DNA from: a virus
Reading direction: 5' to 3' (one strand)
Virus record (IMG/VR): IMGVR_UViG_3300022745_000059
Location: 1 to 44,583 of that record
DNA length: 44,583 bases
The notes below the pieces were generated by a model. It searched no databases. It worked only from the letters and a program-made list of their open reading frames with translations, and had not been told where the DNA came from. How positions within the stretch are numbered: position 1 is the stretch's first letter; each line of letters opens with the position of its first letter. A program made the translations under genes and the position numbers. This document shows, piece after piece, positions 15,201-24,918 of the stretch.

Positions 15201-18200
15201 TCACCGGCTTCCTTTCCAGCTCGGGTAGCCGCTGCGACGTAACGGTCTGGGCGCAGGTCGCGGATGCGCAGGGAGCTTACTGTCTCGGTGGCGATCTGCT
15301 TTGCCGCAGCGGCCAGCGCCCGACTGCCGCCCAAGGCCTTGGTTTGCGCAGCCAGCTCCGCAGCGACGAAGCGCACCCGTGCCTCACCGTGGATGGCGGC
15401 GTCCGCTGCGCGCTCTACCGCCGCAGGCGTTGCCAGATCGGAGTACCGCTCCAACATGAGCCGGTCGGTTTCTGCATCCACGGCTTCCTTGGGAGGCAAC
15501 CCCTCTGCCAACTCGTGCAGCATGGTGTCCGCAGAGTCGAAGCCGAACCGGCTGGCGATCAGCTCAGGCGACCATCCTTCTTTGGCAACCATGCCGCGTG
15601 CTTGGAGTGCCTTCAGCTCTGCATCAGATAGATTAAAACTCTTAAGGTCTGCCAAGTCGAGCCGCCCAGCGGTGACCTCGTTGACGTCCCGTGCGTCGCT
15701 GCCCCGACGCTCCTGGTAGTCTTTGCGCACGGAGTAGTGCCGGTGTCCACCAAGCTCGTCGTTGATCCGCTCTTCGAGGTCGGTCAGCTCGACGCCGTTC
15801 TCTCCTGGAAGTAGGTAGCCGTGCTCCGCAAGCCGCTCCGCCATGACTTCAGCGGTGACGCCGCCTGTTTTGCGGAACGGTGGGGCGGAGAACACTTCGC
15901 CCTTCATTGTCATGTTGTCCTCGTGGACACCAAGATTGACCGCTGCCTCCTCACGGGAGATCCCACCGAGCTTTGCGATGGCCACCAGCAGGGAGTCGCG
16001 CGTCGGGTCGAGATCTCGCCCGACGGCAGTCGAGACCGCCTTGAGTTGGTTTTCTCCCGACATCGCTCCGCGCAGGAAGGACCACGCCATGTAAACCGGC
16101 TCTTGCATCACCTTGCGGCGTGCCTCGATACGCACCTCGCGGCGCTTTGCCTTCTCCTCAGCCTGAAGTTCCTTAAGCTTTCCCGACTTGGCGTTGCTGG
16201 CCCACCGTTGGGCACGCAGAGACTTAGCCTGTAGTTCAGCGGTGGCGGCGTCAACATCGGACTGGCTGGCCGTCTGGTAGGCCTTCCAGTCGCTATCCGA
16301 CATACCCTCCGGCTTTTCCTCGACCCCTGCGAACATACCCCGCGCACGTCGGGCTTGCGCGATGGCTTCATCCGTGGCGAGCATGCGGTCGTAGACGCTG
16401 CGGATCTCGGGTGAGATTGTTGCCTCGCCACCCTTCAGGTACGCCATCGTCGCCTTGTACGCCTGCAACAGGAACGCACGGAACTGAGCGAATAACGAAG
16501 CAAGCTCAGGCGTGGGTGCCTTGCCACTGTACAGGTACGCCTCGAAACCCTTGGCGACCTTCTCGTGCGCGTCCTCACGCTCGGCCAAAGTCTTGCCGTG
16601 CCAAGCATCCACGCTCTCGATACCTGTCCACTTGAGGATGGTGTCAGCCATCTCCTTCACCGCAGGCAGGGCAGTGGGTGACGCCGCAAGACCCATGTAC
16701 ATCTCAAGGAAAACGTGCGCCCCTTCATGGGCTGGTGACGAGGCATCCGACCCCTCGAACAGGTGCATGATGGGGGTGTTCTCTCCTCGGAATTCGATCT
16801 GCGCACGAGGGATGTCGGTGCCGTCGTTCTGGTAGAGCGTCGTGATGTCCTTGATGCTCTCGCCTTTGTAGATCACGAAGTTCTTGGCCCCGTTGCCCTT
16901 GGTCTTGACGAACTCCCCTTCGTAGGTGTGACCCGCGATTCCGGCCTCATGAAGCAGATCGGACGCTTTGCGCATGGACATCGCGTAGTCGTAACCGTCT
17001 TCCTCGAAATGCTTGGCAATACCGTGATAGATCTGTTGGCCGGACATCCGTGCCATATCGACATTCTCGCCAAGGATGAGGCGAACGGCGGTGTTCAGCA
17101 CATCCTTGACGTAGCGCGACTGCTCGCTTCCGTATTTGTCCCACAGGAGCAGGTGCTCGTCTTCCGGCAGTTCCGTCGCATACACCTGACCTTTAAGCGG
17201 TTCATTCTCTACGGCTTCCCTGACCTCCGCCTGCCGTCTTGCCAGGACTTCCTCCGCCCACCGTGTCGTCATGCTAACATGAGCGCCGATGGCGGATAGA
17301 ACACCCAGCCGGGAGGTTGTGTATCTGATCCGGTTTGCGTACTCCTCTAGGGAATGGGTGTTACTCGGTGATGACCCCCAAGCCTTAAAAGCCTCATCCC
17401 AGCCGCTAAGCGACGTTTTGTCGCCTTTGGCGCTGGCCCGCATGGCGTCAATAATGCTGATCTTGGCTCCGTCTGTCGCCTTCTCAAAGGCCCTCCCAGC
17501 GTCGGTTAGACCTGCTGCGTCAAGTGCCTTCAGCATCGCCTTGGCAGACGTTGGCCACCCCTTCTCTAAGGCGTCACCCCGCAGAGACGCCTCCGCCTCC
17601 GCCTGTTTCCTTGCCTGCTCTTCCGCTGCCTGCGCCTCAGCGGCCTTGGCGTCGGATACCCGCTTTTCATAGCTGGCCAAGTACCCTGGACGCGCAGCCA
17701 GGTACTCCTCAACGGTCTGTTTGCGCTTCCAGTTCGGTTCGTTCTCCAGTCGTTTTTCGACAGCGGGCGGCGCGCCGGAGTACCGCTCCCTTGCCGCCTC
17801 GTAGGTGGCAAGCCACTCCTTGGCGTGTTTCTTCTCAATCTCGGACGTATCCGGGTTCTTGAGGATGTCTTGAACGTCAAGCACAACGTGCGACACGTAG
17901 GCGGAAGGGGTGGGGGAGTACACAAAGGTGTCGAGGATGGCATTGGCAACTGCTGCGCTCTTCGACTGGATAACCTGCCCCTGGTCAGGAACGGCACGGG
18001 CGCGAAGATCGTCCAGCTTGACACTACCGCCGTTGGCGAATACGACAAACTCTTTGCCTTCTCGGCTGAGGCGACGCTCTAGGTTGCTCACCGAGATCTT
18101 GCGGTACACCTCCGCAACGGCGTCTTTCTCTGCCGTCAGGTAGTGCCCCGCACCGTAGGCGGCGTTGCCTTCCCCCGTCCCGGCGAAGGCTTCCTCGAAC

Positions 18201-20176
18201 TTGGCAATGTCGCGGATGGCCGAGCCGTGGTAGGCGCGTTGGTCAAGCCGGTCCTGCATGGCCTGCAAAGCCTCGTCCGCCCACTTGCTTGCCCGCACGT
18301 CGATGGGGTAGTCGCGCAGCGCCTGCTCGGGAGTGATGCCTGCGTGGTGGGCGAAGGTGCTGTAGAGGTGCTTGAACAGATCGGCCTGTGCGTGGCTCAC
18401 CTCCCGCGAATACTTGCCGGTGGCGTGGAAGGCGTCGAACATCTTCTCTTTGACCGCCTGCTCCTCCTTCGCCCATGCCTTGGCCTCAGTCACCGTGCGC
18501 TCGACCTCGGGCTTCACCTTCTCGAAGGCCTTGACTTCTTCCTCGACCGCCTTCTTTGCGTCTCCAAAGGCGATGCCGTCCGGGTCGATCTTCAGATGCC
18601 CGCGCAGCGCGGTGTCGAGAGGACCGTTGGCCACGCCCGTAAGCCACTCCGACACAGGGATGCGGACATCACCCTTGAGCGTGACCTGTTCCGCCAGCTG
18701 GTGGCCGACAGAGGGCAGGATGCGGTTCAACTCTTCGGCATCAATCCCTTGGGCATCAAGGACTTCGGCCAACTTCTCGGCTGGCAGGTAAAGCGCGTCG
18801 GCCCCTGCACCGTCGGTCATGTCTGCGACAAGCTGGTTGAACGTGTCACCTGCCCGTGCAGCCGTCTTGCTCTCCGCTGCGGCTGCTGATGCACGGTCAA
18901 GGGCTTCTCCCGCCGTGAAGGCACGCCCTGCGTCCGATACCGTCTTGGCAATGCGTTCGATAGGCGCGCGCACCGAGGCTTCAGCGACTTTGCCGCCCAT
19001 CGTCAGGCCAAGCAGACCGCCCGTCGCTGCACCGACAGCGAGGTCAACCATATCGAACGGGGTCTGCATGCTCGACGGCATGGCAAGGTTCATCGCCTCG
19101 CGCCCGACCTCGCCCGTTGCAACACCAACCGCCGCGCCGCTGAGCACACGGGCGGCCCGCGTGCCTTGGAGCGACACAGGGGCTGCACCTTGGGCCGCAG
19201 AGATGAGCCACTGCGCCACCCCAGCACGGATAGCCCCGCCGGTGCCTTGAGTGTTCTGCGCAACATCCGCCATGGTGCTGACCATCGAGGACGTTGCAGG
19301 GATGGCCATGGCCTTGGCGCCGTGCTCGACAGCACCACGAACGAAAGCCGCTGTGCTGTCGGTGGCAGCGGCACCTGCCGCCTCACCCGCCGCGCCGCCA
19401 CTGGCGACGATGTAGGGCAAAGCACCAAGCAGATCGCCAATGCCGTGCGCGAACTTCGTGATCGGTCCCGCGCCTTCAGGCAGCGCGAAGGCCTGTTTCT
19501 GTTCATCAAAGGGCGCGGCGTACTTCGCCAGCGCGTAGTCCTCCAAGGCTGTGGATGCACCACCGGCCTTTGGGTTCTGCGCAGGGTCAACGGCGTGTCC
19601 CAGACGCTCTAGGTCGTTGCTGAGGGTGTCACCGAGCTTGGCAGCGCCAGCCGCCACGAAGCCCGCTGCACGGCCAAGCTTGTGGGTGAACCCGCCGAAG
19701 CCCTGCGCCAGCGCCATCGGCGCGCCGGTGAGGTCGCCAACAAAGTCGTAGCCCTTCGGAGTGGCCGTGCCCATGTCGCGGACAGCCTGCTCCGTGTCGT
19801 GCAGAGTGGCAATGTCGTCGTGCGCAACGTTGGCGTTGTCCTGCACGCGCAGGAATGCCGCCAAGGCAGGGCTCTTGCGCACCACGTCCAGCGCATCCGC
19901 TTGGCTCATGAGCAGCAGCCTGCGCGCGTCAACAGGGTTGGCCTCCGCTGCGCTCACCGGCATGGTGGTCATTCGTGCCATGAACTGCGACTGCGCCGCC
20001 TTGTCAGGGCTCACCCCCGCAGCGGAGATCAGGCTCGCACCCAACTCCCGGCGCGCTTCGGACTCCTGCCGCTGGCGCGACGCTGCGGCCCATCCGTCTT
20101 CATCAAGGTCCGAAGGGGTTTGGGGTTGTCCCAGCGGGTTTGCTAGGCTTTTTTCCGGGGCGTAGGATGCGGTCAT
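12206..20176 (-). CDS. Giant polyvalent internal virion protein, 2656 residues
   Basis: This is the largest gene, in the place of T7 gene 16. It reads as a phage 'polyvalent protein'. Gly/Ala-rich hydrophobic stretches lie near residues 130-380. An AYHGSAIRDIAKFEEAF segment (H650) with GAGHYLTAEKDAV starts a domain of the ADP-ribosyltransferase-like or LPD type. A second related segment ends in TKGNGAKNFVIYKGESIK. A zincin-like domain follows with SPAHEGAHVFLE (H1150, E1151, H1154) and a downstream EKVAKGFEAYLY that could give the third ligand. Long helical, charged regions come next, then a C-terminal part with hydrophobic segments (FTNAVQQSTG from 2322; LAHFMLAIAGPAAAGLLL). It is probably ejected into the host with the DNA. 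It overlaps the upstream gene by 74 bases. Confidence 0.85.
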   Translation of the reverse strand: MTASYAPEKSLANPLGQPQTPSDLDEDGWAAASRQRQESEARRELGASLISAAGVSPDKAAQSQFMARMTTMPVSAAEANPVDARRLLLMSQADALDVVRKSPALAAFLRVQDNANVAHDDIATLHDTEQAVRDMGTATPKGYDFVGDLTGAPMALAQGFGGFTHKLGRAAGFVAAGAAKLGDTLSNDLERLGHAVDPAQNPKAGGASTALEDYALAKYAAPFDEQKQAFALPEGAGPITKFAHGIGDLLGALPYIVASGGAAGEAAGAAATDSTAAFVRGAVEHGAKAMAIPATSSMVSTMADVAQNTQGTGGAIRAGVAQWLISAAQGAAPVSLQGTRAARVLSGAAVGVATGEVGREAMNLAMPSSMQTPFDMVDLAVGAATGGLLGLTMGGKVAEASVRAPIERIAKTVSDAGRAFTAGEALDRASAAAAESKTAARAGDTFNQLVADMTDGAGADALYLPAEKLAEVLDAQGIDAEELNRILPSVGHQLAEQVTLKGDVRIPVSEWLTGVANGPLDTALRGHLKIDPDGIAFGDAKKAVEEEVKAFEKVKPEVERTVTEAKAWAKEEQAVKEKMFDAFHATGKYSREVSHAQADLFKHLYSTFAHHAGITPEQALRDYPIDVRASKWADEALQAMQDRLDQRAYHGSAIRDIAKFEEAFAGTGEGNAAYGAGHYLTAEKDAVAEVYRKISVSNLERRLSREGKEFVVFANGGSVKLDDLRARAVPDQGQVIQSKSAAVANAILDTFVYSPTPSAYVSHVVLDVQDILKNPDTSEIEKKHAKEWLATYEAARERYSGAPPAVEKRLENEPNWKRKQTVEEYLAARPGYLASYEKRVSDAKAAEAQAAEEQARKQAEAEASLRGDALEKGWPTSAKAMLKALDAAGLTDAGRAFEKATDGAKISIIDAMRASAKGDKTSLSGWDEAFKAWGSSPSNTHSLEEYANRIRYTTSRLGVLSAIGAHVSMTTRWAEEVLARRQAEVREAVENEPLKGQVYATELPEDEHLLLWDKYGSEQSRYVKDVLNTAVRLILGENVDMARMSGQQIYHGIAKHFEEDGYDYAMSMRKASDLLHEAGIAGHTYEGEFVKTKGNGAKNFVIYKGESIKDITTLYQNDGTDIPRAQIEFRGENTPIMHLFEGSDASSPAHEGAHVFLEMYMGLAASPTALPAVKEMADTILKWTGIESVDAWHGKTLAEREDAHEKVAKGFEAYLYSGKAPTPELASLFAQFRAFLLQAYKATMAYLKGGEATISPEIRSVYDRMLATDEAIAQARRARGMFAGVEEKPEGMSDSDWKAYQTASQSDVDAATAELQAKSLRAQRWASNAKSGKLKELQAEEKAKRREVRIEARRKVMQEPVYMAWSFLRGAMSGENQLKAVSTAVGRDLDPTRDSLLVAIAKLGGISREEAAVNLGVHEDNMTMKGEVFSAPPFRKTGGVTAEVMAERLAEHGYLLPGENGVELTDLEERINDELGGHRHYSVRKDYQERRGSDARDVNEVTAGRLDLADLKSFNLSDAELKALQARGMVAKEGWSPELIASRFGFDSADTMLHELAEGLPPKEAVDAETDRLMLERYSDLATPAAVERAADAAIHGEARVRFVAAELAAQTKALGGSRALAAAAKQIATETVSSLRIRDLRPDRYVAAATRAGKEAGEAYRKARTPETAQKAATSAELNRLTRKPLSEDEADAKAHIAGEKAQAEEAARLVKGGMDEGAAQAASYPVYEKVVKEEYARLTAPPLMAKDEAMPLAVKAGTKARERAQAALDEKGGKTPFERSVEMRRAQLLNTALAKHSSAAQAEMKAAVQRLRKISKDATSGKYGHAAGAALRGVLHKYDLADMSGEAADRMTSFGAYVRSAIALGAEIPVMPVFSGAAKRKFLAKIAERDVDGELIYKADVDQLQVAADILDAEPSMPYINMTVEEMRGLVSVAEQLAKAEDRSDVMYTTAGKLGYSEVADAIASGLIANAGKAAENHATAADVVGSAKEQATDFLHRGVKMSTRFRIADNGVNGPLHDHVLFPANKCADTETAYKHNFAVELHRMLKDVLAEVPLADKLGRGIKIPGLDGVRLNWQQRFAVLLNIGNEGNYQRLLGGGIAGTAYKTLTPAQINAIVATLPASHIRLADKIFEVVSRLRPEVARLERQFNGKEPEWTEARRITVRSSDGVDVVLAGGHYPIKYDPRASVKAQEHADRDAKRPVSDVTSVAATTRQTFTKDRADAVNGRPLLLTLGALYSGLNEVIHDVSWREWTRDQNKLLGSHHISEAMHQHYDTQFRSEWRSWVDDMAGGQTKQGDALDYAASVIAKGVSYAGLLFNFTNAVQQSTGLGMAASVIGSKWLKVGADKYLADGYGAVKEMRKLSSFMAHRPITMFRDLNAVRNKIEGQSGVMTWVQHAGFLPMLKMQELAVDTPTWWGAYHKAIDEGMTLYDAKGNADMSRVIAAADQAVKDSQGGGEKVDQAAWERDQSRMAKLATAFYSYGSTQYNVVYGNSKLQKTTGKQLAHFMLAIAGPAAAGLLLKNALTPGDSGNWDTPEHAAKSWFFETLRSLLGMVPVARELSVGMLALFGEESQGYQGPSGMRLFADAAKLGKEVHQGVFDTAFRKAAINMAGDVLPGVPSAQANRSVSGASALHEGKTGNPAAILFGYEEPHK

Positions 20177-21947
20177 AGGTTGCCAGATACTCGGTTAGCA
20201 CCTGCGACTCCGTGGGGTTCACGACACCGCGCTCGCGCAGTGCCTTGGTGATCCCGCCTACGGCAGGCGCAGGGATGTCGTTGAACTTCGTTGCCAGCAT
20301 TCTCCCCTGAGTCGTGCCAAGGGGGATACCCATAATGTGCCTACGCATCTCAATATCCGAGGCCGCCAGCTTGTTGAGGTGGTCGGCCACCTCGCTCTCG
20401 CTGAAAACGTGCCCTGCCTGCTGCTGGGCAAAAAGCAACGAGGTGTGAGCGAACTGCGTCACTGCGGCACGCCTCGGGAGATCAGCGTCCTTGCCAGACG
20501 ACTTCATCAGCCCGGTGTCCTCCGTCTCAGCCAGCATCCGGTCGATGGCAGGCTTGACGAACTTCAGGGGCAGAACGTTCGGGTCGTTACCCGGACGCCC
20601 TTCGTTCTTCTCTGCTTGGCGGATCTGAGGCAGCACATGGTCCATGTACGCTTTTTGACCGATCGCGGCGTAGAGCTTGAACCGCTCCGTGTCCGGCTGA
20701 AGCGAGATGTCCAAGGCCGATCCGTCGCCGACGTGGGTCATGGCGTTCAGGTACGCCACCTGAGCCTCCGGCGACATGGCCTCCGCCCCAGAGGCTTGGG
20801 CGAAGATCCCCTCAAGGGCCTTGGCGTAGTGGATGTCTTGCGAAGCCCGTGCCATGATGGACGCAGGCACCTGACCGATGGTCATGTTGGGGTTGTCCAG
20901 CTTGGCCTTGAACATCCTGCCGAGGGTAGCGTTGTCCGCCTGGGTCTGCTGCTCCACACGCTGGTGCTCATCGGCACGCAGGTGAGCCAAGGCGATCGCG
21001 TGGACCTCATAGGCTTTCTGCCCTTGACCCAGCTCTCCGTCCTTGTATTTACGGTCGAGAATCTTCTCCTGCTCGGCCAGCGTGCTGGCCTCGTCCCGCG
21101 TCTTCAGTGCCAGCGACAACCCATCGGTCTTCACCTTTCCTGCTGAGATGAGCTGCGTCAGGTGATCGGAGACCTTTGGGTCAAGTTCACCTTGCTCCTT
21201 CATCGACTTCAGCACACGTTCAGCCGCACCCACCTGATCGGACGCCACAAGGTGATCAATCAGGTCGGCCTTGATCGCGCCGACGCCTTGGGCCACGTAG
21301 GCAGCAAGCTCAGGACTGCCATCGGCATACCCGAAGTGGCGGTGAGCCTGATCGGCAAGTTCCGCCGTGGCTGCGGCCATGCGCGACTTGAACTCGGTGT
21401 TCACCGAGTTCTCGATGGGGTTGAACGCCAGCACCGCGCCGTCGCCTTCGACCTTGAGTCGGAGTTTCGATGCACTGAGTTCGTAGGCCTTGGTCTGGGC
21501 GGAGGCGTGCTCCATCGCCACGCCGGTAGCGATCTGCACTTGATGTTGGGCCAGCAACTTGTATTGCTGTTGCATCGCCGGGTCGGTGATGTCTTGGCCG
21601 AAGGCGTCCGCGATCTGGTTGATGCGCTCGCGTGTCGGTTTGAACCGCTCGACTGCATCGCCGCCTTGGGCGCTCAGGTAGCCGGTGTCGGGAGCGCGAA
21701 GCAGCTCCTGCAACGACGCTGATAGGTTCGCAACGCGGGTCTTTTGATCTGCCTCGTTGACCGTGGCGCGGTGCTCGTCGATCACTCGTTGGATGTGACT
21801 GGCCGCACTCATGCCAGCCTGCCCCAAGTCCTGCTCCTGCTTACCGACAAGTGAGGCCATCTGCATGGCAGGGCCTGCGCTGAACTGCGCACCGGGCAGT
21901 TCAGTCGGTGCGGCTTGAGGAGTGTTGTAGATCGGGATGGTCGCCAT
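20103..21947 (-). CDS. Internal virion protein, 614 residues (T7 gp15-like position)
   Basis: The start MATIPIYNTPQAAPTELPGA is followed by long helical segments (QASLVGKQEQDLGQAGMSAA-type, then VIDEHRATVNEADQKTR). Alpha-helical, low-cysteine content of this kind is typical of podovirus internal or ejected proteins. The gene lies between a small helical protein (gp14-like) and the giant protein (gp16-like), matching the T7 order of internal virion genes. I see no catalytic motif. The N-terminal proline-rich stretch and the acidic helices fit a tunnel or ejection protein. AGAGAA lies before ATG 21947. The C-terminal tail (PAGTTPNPFGP) overlaps the giant gene's start. Confidence 0.75.
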   Translation of the reverse strand: MATIPIYNTPQAAPTELPGAQFSAGPAMQMASLVGKQEQDLGQAGMSAASHIQRVIDEHRATVNEADQKTRVANLSASLQELLRAPDTGYLSAQGGDAVERFKPTRERINQIADAFGQDITDPAMQQQYKLLAQHQVQIATGVAMEHASAQTKAYELSASKLRLKVEGDGAVLAFNPIENSVNTEFKSRMAAATAELADQAHRHFGYADGSPELAAYVAQGVGAIKADLIDHLVASDQVGAAERVLKSMKEQGELDPKVSDHLTQLISAGKVKTDGLSLALKTRDEASTLAEQEKILDRKYKDGELGQGQKAYEVHAIALAHLRADEHQRVEQQTQADNATLGRMFKAKLDNPNMTIGQVPASIMARASQDIHYAKALEGIFAQASGAEAMSPEAQVAYLNAMTHVGDGSALDISLQPDTERFKLYAAIGQKAYMDHVLPQIRQAEKNEGRPGNDPNVLPLKFVKPAIDRMLAETEDTGLMKSSGKDADLPRRAAVTQFAHTSLLFAQQQAGHVFSESEVADHLNKLAASDIEMRRHIMGIPLGTTQGRMLATKFNDIPAPAVGGITKALRERGVVNPTESQVLTEYLATYDRILRPGKKPSKPAGTTPNPFGP

Positions 21948-21958
21948 GGGGTTCTCTT

Positions 21959-22471
21959 TTACGGCATCGGAGGCGTGACCTTACCCGGTCCTGCCGCCCA
22001 AGTAGATGCAACCTGCCCGGAGCTACCGAGCAAGGATGTCAGCGCCGCAGTGTTCGGGTTGATGTTGCCTGCACCCTTGCGGTATTGCGCTGCGGCGCTG
22101 AGTTCGTTCTGTTGCTGCACCCGGTGCGCCCACTGTTGACGCGAGGCGTTGTCGCGGATGGTCAGCGCATCACGCTCGCCCATGTAGGCGGACGAACTGA
22201 GCACGTCGTTCGCGCTACCGGAGCCCATATCGATGCCGTTGGCTGCCATCTGGGCGCGTTGGTTCCCAACAAGAGCCGCAGTCTTCAGGCGCTGTGTCTG
22301 TTCTGCCGCCGCGCCGACGACACCGGCCTGCGTGGCCTGCTCACCGGCGAGCCACGCGTTCTTGTCGGCCACGGAGGCTTGATACCCGAGCGCGTCTTTC
22401 TGCGCGCTGGCGCTGTCGTACGCCCCCTTGGCGGAAAGTGCACCAGCGGCAAGAGATGCGGAGAAACCCAT
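21959..22471 (-). CDS. Small internal virion protein, 170 residues (T7 gp14-like position)
   Basis: I chose ATG 22471 because GGAGGGT sits at the right spacing upstream; the longer in-frame reading runs into the previous gene. The start MGFSASLAAGALSAKGAYDS, with an Ala/Gly-rich membrane-like helix, then YQASVADKNAWLAGEQATQA and a Gln-rich helical part (QQWAHRVQQQNELSAAAQ), matches the small phage internal virion or membrane-pore-forming proteins in this gene order. It probably helps build the ejection channel with the two downstream proteins. It lies 11 bases before the 614-residue gene. Confidence 0.72.
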   Translation of the reverse strand: MGFSASLAAGALSAKGAYDSASAQKDALGYQASVADKNAWLAGEQATQAGVVGAAAEQTQRLKTAALVGNQRAQMAANGIDMGSGSANDVLSSSAYMGERDALTIRDNASRQQWAHRVQQQNELSAAAQYRKGAGNINPNTAALTSLLGSSGQVASTWAAGPGKVTPPMP

Positions 22472-22473
22472 GT

Positions 22474-24918
22474 CTACCCTCCAACAGCGACTTCTACCGT
22501 CGCCGACGTAATTGTCAGTGGTAAGGGGTCTGTCTGCCGGATGAACACCTGTCCAGACATACCCCAACTGTTGTCGAGGACAACCTCGACCTCGCCCGTG
22601 ACAGGGCCGGGAGGAAAACCGTAGGGCTCCGTTGTCCGCTGGGCGTAGGCCACCAGTTTATCCGCTGATGGTCCGACCTTGATGCCAGACGACTGGACAA
22701 CTTTCAGAAACACGCGGTTGACGTTCTTTGGTCGCCCTTGCCCGAGGTCGCCCTGCCCAGCAAAGGCGAACGGTAGAGTCTGGAGGTCGGCAGTGATGGG
22801 CAGCCCCACGTGCACCGTTGAGCTGGCGTGAGCAAGCGTGATCGCTCCACCCGTGACGACCTGCGGTGGCACTGTCGCGCCATCGGCCAGAATGTTCACC
22901 GTAGCGCCCTCAAGCCAGTCCAACCCCGAGATGGTTGTCGCTGGTGCGCCGGTGTAGGTGCCGCCGCAGTCCACGTAGAAATTGTCGGCGAGGGTCGCTG
23001 CCTGGTGAGATCGGAACCGCTCAATAAACCGCTTGGCGACACCACCGACGGTACGCAGGACAACCACGTAGAGATAGTCCTCCCCCTGCTCGGGAACGAC
23101 GCAGCACGACTCGAACATGCCGCCCGTCGTTGTGTGGGTGTGCCATGCGTAGGCCTGTTGCTCGGGCATGTACGTCAACCCGACAAGCTGGCCCAAAGTG
23201 TTCACCAGCCACGCCATCGGGTAGGGTGCCCGTTGAAATGCCATGTCGGCGATCTGCTGACCTCCGTCGAACAAGTGCGGCGCTACAGGGTTCACCTCGT
23301 TGGTGAGATACCCCTGCGCCTGCCAGTTGTATTCCATCGACCGGAGGCGTCCACCACGAGACTGAGCGTACAAGATGCCGCTGTTCAGCACCAGCGGCTG
23401 CACGTTGCTGGCACCCACGTAGGCCTGCGGGCGAACGCTCAGAGTGGCACCTGTGATGGCCCCGCCGTCAGTAGACGCCACCTTGAACTCGTTCGTGCCG
23501 GTGAAGAGAATGACTTGCTGCACAGGCACGATGTGTTGCACCGTGGATCCCTCGCGGGCGTGCATACGAAACGACAGCCTGTCATCCGCCCGTGTTGGGG
23601 TGGAGAACACCACGCTCGACTCCGTGCCCGATCGGGTGGCGATGACGCTTTGCGGCCCGTTCTTCCACCCACCGAACCAGCGGCGCTGCTCGAAGTAGCC
23701 GACAGCAGCCGGGTAGAAGTTCGGCCCTGACGACAACGTGGTGTCAAGGTTGGGCGGCTGCTTGGCGATGTCGGGGGTGATGTTGTCATCGACAAAGGAC
23801 ACCGCGTCAAACCCCGGCTGGTAGACGAACTGACCAATGTAGCCGTACATGCCCCCCACATCGAGCTTGTACAGGTTGACCGTCTTGGTATACCACTGCG
23901 CAACACAGGTCAACGTGTTGAACTGCCCAGCGATGGCGAGGTCGTTCGTGCACGAGAAGGGTGCTGAAGGCAGGGACTCCTGCCCATCGCCGTAGTCTGG
24001 CGTTGGCGCCGTTGTCGCAACGTAGGTGTACGTCTTGGCGCCTGCGCCGGTGGGCGTGGCCGCGTAGGCGCCGAGCGGTGCCTGTGCCAACGGGGAGAAC
24101 AAGATGTCTGCCACCGCCCACTGTTGCGACCCGTGCCGAGAGATCTCCAACGGCGGGTGCATGGGGTGCACCAAGGTCACGACATCCGCGCTTTGAGTGT
24201 AGTGGACATCGAACAGTTCAGCCCCCGTGTAGGGCACCGCGATGGTGTACGGCGCTGGCGCTGCAAACGGGGTGATGGTCGTTGCAGAACCCACCGCCGC
24301 CCACAGAGGGCCTGCCGACGGTGCGGAGAGCATGGGGTATTGCGCCACCTTGGCATACCACGACACGCCGCCGTGCTCCACCAAAGACCCAGCCATGACG
24401 TGGTAGCCGAACAGGGGATTCACATTCGGTGTGTACACCAAAGGGCGCCAGTAGAAGGGGGCCGCAGGCTCCGGGTTCCCGCTGCCTGCCGACGTCACAA
24501 CGGCGTTGAGGCTTGGTTGGAGTCCAGTGTTGGCCACAATGCAGACGTAAGCCACACCGTCGGTAACGATGTCCCCCGGAGAGTACCAAGCTCCTGCGCT
24601 CCACGCCCCAAGCGTGCCGTTCATGACTGTGCCGCCGTTGCGGTGCAAGCGTGCGTTCCCTGCCGACAGTTCGATGACGAAGGACTGGTCTTGGTTGAAC
24701 ACGAACGGAATCAGTCGGCTCTTGCCAGCTGCACCGAGATACGTGCTGCGCACCATCTCCGTTCCGTTGCGCATCCGTGCTGGGCCGTGGGGCAGGATGA
24801 CGAAGTTGTTGGCTGTGGCGACACCGTTCTGGTATTGCTGGAGATCAATCCGCCCGTAAAGCTCCGGCGAGACGATGCCAGAGCCAAAAGACCGTTGGAG
24901 CGTGCGAACCGTTGCCAT
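22474..24918 (-). CDS. Tail tubular protein B / tail nozzle, 814 residues
   Basis: The start (VRTLQRSFGSGIVSPELYGR, then IDLQQYQNGVATANNFVILP, HGPARMRNGTEMV) is the family signature of podovirus tail proteins of the T7 gp12 / stabilisation type. The body is beta-rich with many Gly, Thr and Trp residues, in line with the six-fold nozzle. Typical inner elements are WFGGWKNGPQSVIATRSG and FFTGTNEFKV-like strands. It should cap the tail below tail tubular protein A. The start overlaps the previous stop by one base (TAATG), so the two tail genes are translationally coupled. Length fits the family. Confidence 0.85.
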   Translation of the reverse strand: MATVRTLQRSFGSGIVSPELYGRIDLQQYQNGVATANNFVILPHGPARMRNGTEMVRSTYLGAAGKSRLIPFVFNQDQSFVIELSAGNARLHRNGGTVMNGTLGAWSAGAWYSPGDIVTDGVAYVCIVANTGLQPSLNAVVTSAGSGNPEPAAPFYWRPLVYTPNVNPLFGYHVMAGSLVEHGGVSWYAKVAQYPMLSAPSAGPLWAAVGSATTITPFAAPAPYTIAVPYTGAELFDVHYTQSADVVTLVHPMHPPLEISRHGSQQWAVADILFSPLAQAPLGAYAATPTGAGAKTYTYVATTAPTPDYGDGQESLPSAPFSCTNDLAIAGQFNTLTCVAQWYTKTVNLYKLDVGGMYGYIGQFVYQPGFDAVSFVDDNITPDIAKQPPNLDTTLSSGPNFYPAAVGYFEQRRWFGGWKNGPQSVIATRSGTESSVVFSTPTRADDRLSFRMHAREGSTVQHIVPVQQVILFTGTNEFKVASTDGGAITGATLSVRPQAYVGASNVQPLVLNSGILYAQSRGGRLRSMEYNWQAQGYLTNEVNPVAPHLFDGGQQIADMAFQRAPYPMAWLVNTLGQLVGLTYMPEQQAYAWHTHTTTGGMFESCCVVPEQGEDYLYVVVLRTVGGVAKRFIERFRSHQAATLADNFYVDCGGTYTGAPATTISGLDWLEGATVNILADGATVPPQVVTGGAITLAHASSTVHVGLPITADLQTLPFAFAGQGDLGQGRPKNVNRVFLKVVQSSGIKVGPSADKLVAYAQRTTEPYGFPPGPVTGEVEVVLDNSWGMSGQVFIRQTDPLPLTITSATVEVAVGG

